Shown here piece after piece: positions 6,504 to 10,743 of a stretch of 10,743 nucleotides of DNA. Positions within the stretch are counted from its first letter, which is position 1; every line of letters starts with the position of its first letter. A program made the translations under genes and the position numbers. Source of the DNA: Archaeoglobaceae archaeon (lineage in GTDB: Archaea; Halobacteriota; Archaeoglobi; Archaeoglobales; Archaeoglobaceae); NCBI GenBank assembly GCA_025059545.1, contig JANXDJ010000047.1, forward strand, positions 1 to 10,743, given 5' to 3'. The notes under the pieces were generated by a model. That model saw nothing but the letters and a program-made list of their open reading frames with translations, searched no databases and was not told the origin of the DNA.

Positions 6504-8247
6504 GGAAGATCAAAGCCATTGCACAAATTGCAAGCACACCCTCGAAGCCGGGCGTCTTCAGGAGATCCCTTATCGCAGACTTCGGTTGAGTTGTTGGGAT
6601 CTCTGAGAACTCCGCATGTGTGAGCTCTTTTTCTTCGCTTGATTCTGCTACGATCGTTATGAACTTCGCAATTCTTTCTGCAAGTGAATAATACATTAGC
6701 TTTACATAGTTGTTCTCAGCGGTTTCAGCGAACTCGAAATAAGCTGCAGGAAGAACTGGATAACTTACTTCTTCTGCTTCGGATAGAGCAATCTTTGCAT
6801 TTTCTCTTCTTTCATCTAATTTTAAAGAAATGTTTCCATAACCTGCTTCTATCGAAAGACTCGCTTCTGTTATAGCGTCTAAAGCAACAAAAACAGCTCC
6901 CGCATATTGTTCATCGCTGTAAAGCTTTTTTGCGATTTCGAGCGATCCATAAGCACTCTCTATCAAATCAGGGTAAGCATTGAGAGATGACGCATATACT
7001 ATGACAGAATTAGCTTGATTTATGTAAAATTCAGCCCTCTTCTTTATTTCAGTAGCATTTAGCTGGTAATCTTCCTTGAAATTGGGTAAGATCGAGAGCC
7101 AGACTTTTGCACTTTCGAGCCTTTCTTTTGCATAAGCTAAATTTTGCAGAGCATCGCTGTAGCTTTTTGAATTGAGAGCGTTTTCAAGGGAATTATCCGC
7201 TTCTGCAACTCTTTCTTGTGCTGCGGCGATGATCTGGATAGAGTTAACACCTATCGGTTCATTCTTCAGATAGTCTCGAAGATTCGAGATCTCTTCACTT
7301 ATTTTTTCTACTTCTTCGTCGAACTGCTGGGTGGTGAGAAGTGTTTTCTTATATAGCTCATATCTCATTAAGATCTTTGCATTGAAGAACTTGCTCGTGG
7401 CACTGTAGTAATTTCCAGCCTTATAATCATTTTCTGCTCTGCTCAATATTGTATTTACATCTGAAGTAGCGTATTTGTCCAGTTCTTTAACTTTTTCTCT
7501 CATCTTGTCTGCAAGTATTTTTAAAATTTCAGAATATTCTGTGATCACGAAACTTATCTCTTTTCTCTTTATCTCGTAGCCTGTGAAGTATTTTAGAGCG
7601 TCGTTAATCGTTGTAACCTCATATACATCGACTCCAAGCTGTTTTCCGTATTCTACGAGGTCAACTTCCTTGTAATTCGTGGTGACAATGTTAATCATTC
7701 CAACCTTTCTCACAACTTTCTCTTCCACAATCACAACTCTCTGTCCATGCGGAACGAGGAATATTTTTCCACCATTTTTTGCAACCGCTTCAAGTTTGTA
7801 ATTTAAACCTCCCACTGGTCCAATAAAGCCATCAGGGTAGATCATCCCGCTCATGTAAACGTCATCTCTTAGACTCAGATTTTTTAATGCAGAGATCGTT
7901 GCAATTGTCATAACCGCTCCAGCTGAAGGACCGCCAACGATGGGTGCATCCGCCTCTATTATGTAGAAGAAGTTGTATTTCGTGAAGTCAATTCCGAGTA
8001 GATCGCATGCGGTCAGAGCAGAGAGCTGTGCACTTCCTTGCATGTCGATCTCGGTGAAGGGAGTTGTGGATACAAAAACTCTACCACTTCCATGACTGAG
8101 CGAGACTGTGATATTTATAACTACTCCTTCTGGATCCTCTCCACTTGTTACAGCTACTGCGCTAATGGTTTTCTGAACTTCAAACGCTAATGCTGGCTGA
8201 GTCAGGAGATAGGAGACCATAAACAGAAACATGATTGCTAAGCGCAT
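6475..8247 (-). CDS. Secreted Lon-like (S16) serine protease with PGF-CTERM anchor
   Basis: 590 residues without an ATPase module. Residues 1-21 form a signal peptide ending in QPALA. Residues about 25-215 are a Lon-type protease domain with the nucleophile motif GGPSAG (Ser108) and GPVGGLNYK (Lys151). The Ser-Lys distance of 43 residues equals that of E. coli Lon (S679/K722), so the dyad looks intact. Residues about 225-545 are helical, with heptad-like stretches and periodic AxxxY/ALxxAxxR patterns, perhaps a substrate-binding or spacer region. The tail has a Thr/Pro linker (PTTQPK), then TPGFE (565-569), a hydrophobic segment and RRKRNK. This is the PGF-CTERM signal processed by archaeosortase A, which links surface proteins to membrane lipid. 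It resembles the predicted archaeal serine proteases of COG1750. The product should sit on the outer face of the membrane and act without ATP. Substrates are unknown. It has its own promoter and a probably leaderless ATG. Confidence 0.88.
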   Translation of the reverse strand: MRLAIMFLFMVSYLLTQPALAFEVQKTISAVAVTSGEDPEGVVINITVSLSHGSGRVFVSTTPFTEIDMQGSAQLSALTACDLLGIDFTKYNFFYIIEADAPIVGGPSAGAVMTIATISALKNLSLRDDVYMSGMIYPDGFIGPVGGLNYKLEAVAKNGGKIFLVPHGQRVVIVEEKVVRKVGMINIVTTNYKEVDLVEYGKQLGVDVYEVTTINDALKYFTGYEIKRKEISFVITEYSEILKILADKMREKVKELDKYATSDVNTILSRAENDYKAGNYYSATSKFFNAKILMRYELYKKTLLTTQQFDEEVEKISEEISNLRDYLKNEPIGVNSIQIIAAAQERVAEADNSLENALNSKSYSDALQNLAYAKERLESAKVWLSILPNFKEDYQLNATEIKKRAEFYINQANSVIVYASSLNAYPDLIESAYGSLEIAKKLYSDEQYAGAVFVALDAITEASLSIEAGYGNISLKLDERRENAKIALSEAEEVSYPVLPAAYFEFAETAENNYVKLMYYSLAERIAKFITIVAESSEEKELTHAEFSEIPTTQPKSAIRDLLKTPGFEGVLAICAMALIFLNARRKRNK

Positions 8248-8267
8248 AGCAAAAGTAGCTCAGAATA

Positions 8268-8275
8268 GATATAAA
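8268..8275 (-). promoter_or_regulatory. TATA box of the Lon-like protease gene
   Basis: On the minus strand TTTATATC is preceded by A-rich BRE-like bases. Its centre is about 25 bases from the ATG at 8247, so transcription would begin at or within a base or two of the start codon, giving a leaderless mRNA. Confidence 0.7.
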
Positions 8276-8349
8276 TTTTTTGGAAGTCCAATCCACGAAA
8301 ACTTTGAATATGCATGAATTTTTTCGATTTAAAGTTAGCACGAAAAAGA

Positions 8350-8357
8350 TTTTAAAT
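8350..8357 (+). promoter_or_regulatory. TATA box of tRNA-Lys
   Basis: TTTTAAAT preceded by CGAAAAAGA (BRE-like). Its centre is 25-26 bases before the first base of the mature tRNA at 8379, the standard archaeal spacing. Confidence 0.75.
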
Positions 8358-8378
8358 CCTCAGCATAGTATGGCTTAA

Positions 8379-8452
8379 GGGCTCGTAGCTCAGCCAGGTA
8401 GAGCGACGGGCTTTTAACCCGTCGGTCGCGGGTTCAAATCCCGTCGAGCCCG
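8379..8452 (+). tRNA. tRNA-Lys (anticodon UUU)
   Basis: A complete cloverleaf can be folded by eye. The acceptor stem is GGGCTCG (8379-8385) with CGAGCCC (8445-8451). The D stem is GCTC/GAGC (8388-8391, 8401-8404). The anticodon stem is ACGGG/CCCGT (8406-8410, 8418-8422) around loop CTTTTAA, with anticodon TTT at 8413-8415. The T stem is GCGGG/CCCGT around TTCAAAT (8433-8439). The discriminator base is G at 8452. CCA is not encoded and there is no intron. It has its own promoter and a T-run directly after it, so it is an independent unit, divergent from the protease gene. Confidence 0.97.
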
Positions 8453-8453
8453 C

Positions 8454-8458
8454 TTTTT
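8454..8458 (+). terminator. T-run terminator after tRNA-Lys
   Basis: TTTTT starts two bases after the discriminator base, a typical archaeal T-tract terminator that needs no hairpin. Confidence 0.6.
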
Positions 8459-8563
8459 CTCGGGAATTGGAGACGTCAGAATGGTCAGAATTTGGTTTTA
8501 TCTTCTCAGAATTGTCCAAATCTCGTTTATTTTTGCTCGAATTTTTATTTTCATTTTCGATTT

Positions 8564-8599
8564 TAGAGTTGCCAACTTCAGCCATAGAGTTGCCAACTT
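8564..8599. repeat. Short direct repeat, 15 bases with a 21-base period
   Basis: TAGAGTTGCCAACTT occurs at 8564-8578 and again at 8585-8599. The period is a multiple of three and produces the VGNS-containing seven-residue duplication of the minus-strand AbrB-like frame, so replication slippage inside a former coding sequence is the simplest origin. Confidence 0.8.
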
Positions 8600-8725
8600 G
8601 TGGAATCCTCACAAAAAAGCCATCTTTAACTCGATAGATCTCCGCTTCAAATCCGACCAAATCGATAAATTCCGTAGGAAGCCTTAAAATTTGGTCTTAA
8701 AAGCCTTCTTTTTTCGAATTAAAAC

Positions 8726-8735
8726 TTTTTATATC
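8726..8735 (+). promoter_or_regulatory. Promoter-like box A reading toward the CRISPR array
   Basis: TTTTTATATC with TTAAAAC just before it. The centre is 26 bases before an ATG at 8757, the spacing expected for a leaderless archaeal transcript. Transcription from here would enter the array from the trailer side, antisense to the predicted crRNA strand. Confidence 0.4.
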
Positions 8736-8756
8736 ATTTCTAAGTTGGTGGACTTC

Positions 8757-8852
8757 ATGTTCTATCTTTGGAGTTTTAAAAATCTAACTTTAGTAAATAC
8801 TAAAGAAATAGCTCTCCTTCATGTTTTGAGCACTATTTGCTGTTGTTTGTGA
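8757..8852 (+). CDS. Possible 31-residue leaderless small ORF
   Basis: ATG at 8757 to TGA at 8850-8852, encoding 31 residues that start MFYLWSFKNLTLVNTK and end ICCCL. The support is positional only: the ATG lies exactly where the box at 8726-8735 would start a leaderless message. The composition is hydrophobic with three consecutive cysteines at the end, and no family is recognisable. It may equally be chance within AT-rich sequence next to the array. It stops ten bases before the first CRISPR repeat. Confidence 0.2.
   Translation: MFYLWSFKNLTLVNTKEIALLHVLSTICCCL
8788..8805. promoter_or_regulatory. 18-base operator-like palindrome
   Basis: CTTTAGTAAATACTAAAG has two perfect 8-base arms (CTTTAGTA and TACTAAAG) around a 2-base centre. 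The centre is too short for a stable RNA hairpin loop, so a site for a dimeric DNA-binding protein is more likely. It lies about 31 bases downstream of the transcription start predicted from the box at 8726-8735, where a bound regulator could block elongation, and about 57 bases before the first repeat. Confidence 0.5.
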
Positions 8853-8862
8853 TTAATAAGAG

Positions 8863-10743
8863 CTTTCAATACCCGTTTTCAGGGTTCTTCGATTGCTACT
8901 GAAAGCCGCAGTAAAGTGCATTACGTATACCCACAGGTCTTTCAATACCCGTTTTCAGGGTTTCGAGATTGCTACAGAGGAGGGATATAGGATATGGAGT
9001 TCAAGAAGTGTTTTCTTTCAATACCCGTTTTCAGGGTTTCGAGATTGCTACTTCTTATAACCACACTCTTTTGCGACGCTTGAAAGCTTAGCCTTTCAAT
9101 ACCCGTTTTCAGGGTTTCGAGATTGCTACTTTATAAACGTTTTGCAATTCATTTTGAAACTTTTAAAGTTAACTTTCAATACCCGTTTTCAGGGTTTCGA
9201 GATTGCTACTTTGGTCGGTATTATTTTTGAATATTAAAAGTAATCCTTTCAATACCCGTTTTCAGGGTTTCGAGATTGCTACTTTTGCTCGACCGGCGAG
9301 TAGGGTTCATAGAGTTCCACAACTTTCAATACCCGTTTTCAGGGTTCTTCGATTGTTACATTCATTACAATTGTTCAGTCCCATCTCTTTATATACTTCT
9401 TTCAATACCCGTTTTCAGGGTTCTTCGATTGTTACGAAGCAAAAAGTTGCGTGTGAGTTGTTAGAGCTTGCGAACTTTCAATACCCGTTTTCAGGGTTCT
9501 TCGATTGTTACAACCATACTAAAAGATACACCTACAGGATCGAAAGCTTACTTTCAATACCCGTTTTCAGGGTTCTTCGATTGTTACATTAGCCCAAAAA
9601 TCAGTTGTAAAGACGGAAAGACAGTCTTTCAATACCCATTTTCAGGGTTCTTCGATTGTTACTGAAATAGTGATAACGAGTGATGAAGCACTTAAAATCA
9701 TCTTTCAATACCCGTTTTCAGGGTTCTTCGATTGTTACAGATATACGGCTTGAGAATCGATGACGCCAAAGCGTTCGTCTTTCAATACCCGTTTTCAGGG
9801 TTCTTCGATTGTTACTTGATTAGAACTTTGTTAAGGCATTATTATTTTGGCCTTTCAATACCCGTTTTCAGGGTTCTTCGATTGTTACAAGATTCATTAT
9901 CCAAAGCTTTTAAGTGTGTTAAAAGGCTTTCAATACCCGTTTTCAGGGTTCTTCGATTGTTACGAAACTTGAAAGTGGGTGAGGATGGGAGATAAGAAGC
10001 CTTTCAATACCCGTTTTCAGGGTTCTTCGATTGTTACACATCTACCAAGTCGGGCTCTATTCCTCTCTTCTTACTTTCAATACCCGTTTTCAGGGTTCTT
10101 CGATTGTTACGATGGATATATAATAGTGTATTCGCTATACGGTTTCAGCTTTCAATACCCGTTTTCAGGGTTCTTCGATTGTTACAACAAAGCAAACCGA
10201 AGGTTTTCGTTGCTGTAGATACAAGCCTTTCAATACCCGTTTTCAGGGTTCTTCGATTGTTACAACGAAATAAGAGATTGGTTGGGTGTTATTGATAGTG
10301 CTTTCAATACCCGTTTTCAGGGTTCTTCGATTGTTACCAGTGTCAGAGTCATAGGTAAAGAGTATTACAAAAGTCTTTCAATACCCGTTTTCAGGGTTCT
10401 TCGATTGTTACATAACGCTGAAAATTTAACTGGCTTAAAACTCCACATACTTTCAATACCCGTTTTCAGGGTTCTTCGATTGTTACCCAATACAAGACCA
10501 CATCACGCAAGTATTCGGCACTTATATCTTTCAATACCCGTTTTCAGGGTTCTTCGATTGTTACCCTAATCTGAGCTTTTTTCTCACACTCTTCTAATTG
10601 TCTTTCAATACCCGTTTTCAGGGTTCTTCGATTGTTACCAGGGCATCAAGAGTTAGATACTCTACCCGCAGGATCTCTTTCAATACCCGTTTTCAGGGTT
10701 CTTCGATTGTTACTCCGAGAGTTAATGATATGATTGTTGTGAG
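8863..10743 (-). CRISPR. CRISPR array, 25 repeats of 37 bases, continuing past the window
   Basis: Repeats begin at 8863, 8939, 9015, 9093, 9173, 9246, 9323, 9399, 9475, 9551, 9626, 9702, 9779, 9852, 9927, 10001, 10074, 10149, 10227, 10301, 10375, 10450, 10528, 10602 and 10677. The 24 complete spacers are 36-43 bases long, all different, and a partial one ends the window. On the plus strand the repeat starts CTTTCAATACCC and, in most copies, ends GATTGTTAC; ACCC/GGGT can form a 4-bp stem around GTTTTCA. The reverse complement ends in ATTGAAAG, the 8-base 5' tag of archaeal crRNAs, so transcription is leftward, with leader and newest spacers beyond the right edge and the oldest spacers at 8863. 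Three repeat versions occur: repeat 1, repeats 2-6, and repeats 7-25, with repeat 11 carrying one extra change. This repeat type is usual for archaeal type I-A/I-B or III systems, but no cas gene is present to decide. Confidence 0.98.
8939..9282 (-). repeat. Block of five variant CRISPR repeats (repeats 2-6)
   Basis: These five repeats are identical to each other and differ from repeats 7-25 at repeat positions 25-28 (TCGA instead of CTTC) and 34 (C instead of T), with length kept at 37. Repeat 1, outside the block at the trailer end, has CTTC at 25-28 but C at 34, so it combines features of both versions. In crRNA orientation the changed bases lie in the part 5' of the stem, away from the ATTGAAAG tag. 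Confidence 0.95.

Larger units (their letters stand above)
8352..8660 (-). pseudogene. Possible decayed or truncated AbrB-like reading frame, antisense to tRNA-Lys
   Basis: The frame is open from a TTG at 8660, but the protein-like part appears to begin earlier. Reading from 8696, just after a TAA at 8699-8697, gives ILRLPTEFIDLVGF, then AEIYRVKDGFFVRIP, which fits the P-x-E...G-x...D-G-x-x-V-R-x-P rhythm of SpoVT/AbrB swapped-hairpin DNA-binding domains. No ATG, GTG or TTG exists between that stop and the TTG, which cuts into the domain, so the N-terminal strand appears lost. After the domain the chain becomes Asn/Ser/Lys-rich, with a seven-residue duplication (VGNSMAE, VGNSKIE). The last third is simply the reverse complement of the tRNA (GFEPATDGLKARRSTW), a well-known artefact of such frames. 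I treat this as a remnant or a non-standard small antitoxin-like gene. Expression from this strand would be antisense to the tRNA. Confidence 0.3.
8453..8862. other. Gene-poor flank between tRNA-Lys and the CRISPR array
   Basis: About 410 AT-rich bases with no secure gene. It holds the tRNA terminator, the AbrB-like remnant on the minus strand, a promoter-like box at 8726-8735 with a 31-codon ORF, and an 18-base palindrome. By repeat polarity this is the trailer side of the array, so it should not contain the CRISPR leader. I see no transposase fragment and no second copy of the tRNA 3' end that would mark an integration site. Confidence 0.6.

Noticed and set aside
8481..8687. Plus-strand ORF of 68 codons beside the tRNA
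   Set aside because: Its Phe/Ile-rich product is the complement of the Lys/Asn/Glu-rich minus-strand frame, and there is no promoter or start signal for it.
8379..8862. Integrated element at tRNA-Lys bounded by a duplicated tRNA 3' end
   Set aside because: No second copy of the tRNA 3' segment and no integrase-like sequence can be seen in the window.
8700..8862. AT-rich region left of the array as the CRISPR leader
   Set aside because: Repeat polarity (ATTGAAAG at the minus-strand 3' end) and the variant repeats at this end both mark it as the trailer side.
9052..9092. Possible self-targeting spacer: 15 bases, TTTGCGACGCTTGAA, also occur at 1054-1068
   Set aside because: The match covers only about a third of the spacer and the flanking bases differ, so chance or similar codon use is more likely than true self-targeting.
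9588..9625. Possible self-match: 14 bases, TAAAGACGGAAAGA, also occur at 2479-2492
   Set aside because: Too short for a protospacer; it reflects a common Lys-Asp-Gly-Lys codon run in an A-rich genome.
9203..10569. Several plus-strand ORFs of 62-129 codons containing repeated peptides such as SIPVFRVLRLL and FQYPFSGFFDCY
   Set aside because: They are translations of the CRISPR repeats in different frames, not genes.

Overview
The window looks like a chromosomal segment of a hyperthermophilic euryarchaeon, most likely one of the Archaeoglobales (Archaeoglobus, Ferroglobus or Geoglobus). That placement is inferred from gene content and signals, not from a database match. The cues are AGA/AGG- and ATA-rich codon use, TATA boxes about 25 bases upstream of leaderless starts, ATGA stop/start overlaps, a siroheme-decarboxylase-like tandem protein, a zinc-finger TtuA-type tRNA thiolase, a geranylgeranyl-reductase-family flavoprotein, a PGF-CTERM surface protein, and a CRISPR repeat whose reverse complement ends in the archaeal tag ATTGAAAG.

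Left part, plus strand (1-3906): a tightly packed run. It holds the tail of an unidentified protein, a two-module AhbA/AhbB (Lrp/AsnC-like) protein, a TtuA/Ncs6-type tRNA sulfurtransferase, a GGR-family FAD reductase and a HisA/HisF-related barrel. Overlaps of 4-11 bases and a single 44-base gap suggest one transcription unit. Converging on it is a minus-strand run (5284 down to 3899): a cis-prenyltransferase homologue without the catalytic DGN motif, a stand-alone PUA-domain protein of the archaeosine-transglycosylase type, and a cysteine-rich repeat protein resembling a small beta-helix.

Centre: divergent from the cis-prenyltransferase homologue is a DUF92 integral membrane protein (5322-6503), related to the plant phytyl-phosphate kinase VTE6. 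It overlaps tail-to-tail with a secreted Lon-like (S16) serine protease (8247 down to 6475) that carries a signal peptide, an intact Ser/Lys dyad and a C-terminal PGF-CTERM anchor. Several of these genes touch polyprenyl lipids or the cell envelope: the GGR-family reductase, the NUS1-like subunit, DUF92 and the archaeosortase substrate. That common theme is inference.

Right part: a tRNA-Lys(UUU) gene with its own promoter and T-rich terminator, then a gene-poor flank of about 410 bases. The flank holds a possibly decayed AbrB-like reading frame, a promoter-like box with a 31-codon leaderless ORF, and an 18-base palindrome. From 8863 to the window end runs a CRISPR array with 25 repeats of 37 bases and 24 complete spacers, continuing beyond the window. 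Repeat polarity says it is transcribed from the minus strand, so the leader lies off the right edge and the left end is the old, trailer end. Repeats 2-6 form a block of a distinct variant, the most unusual structural feature of the array. No cas genes are visible.
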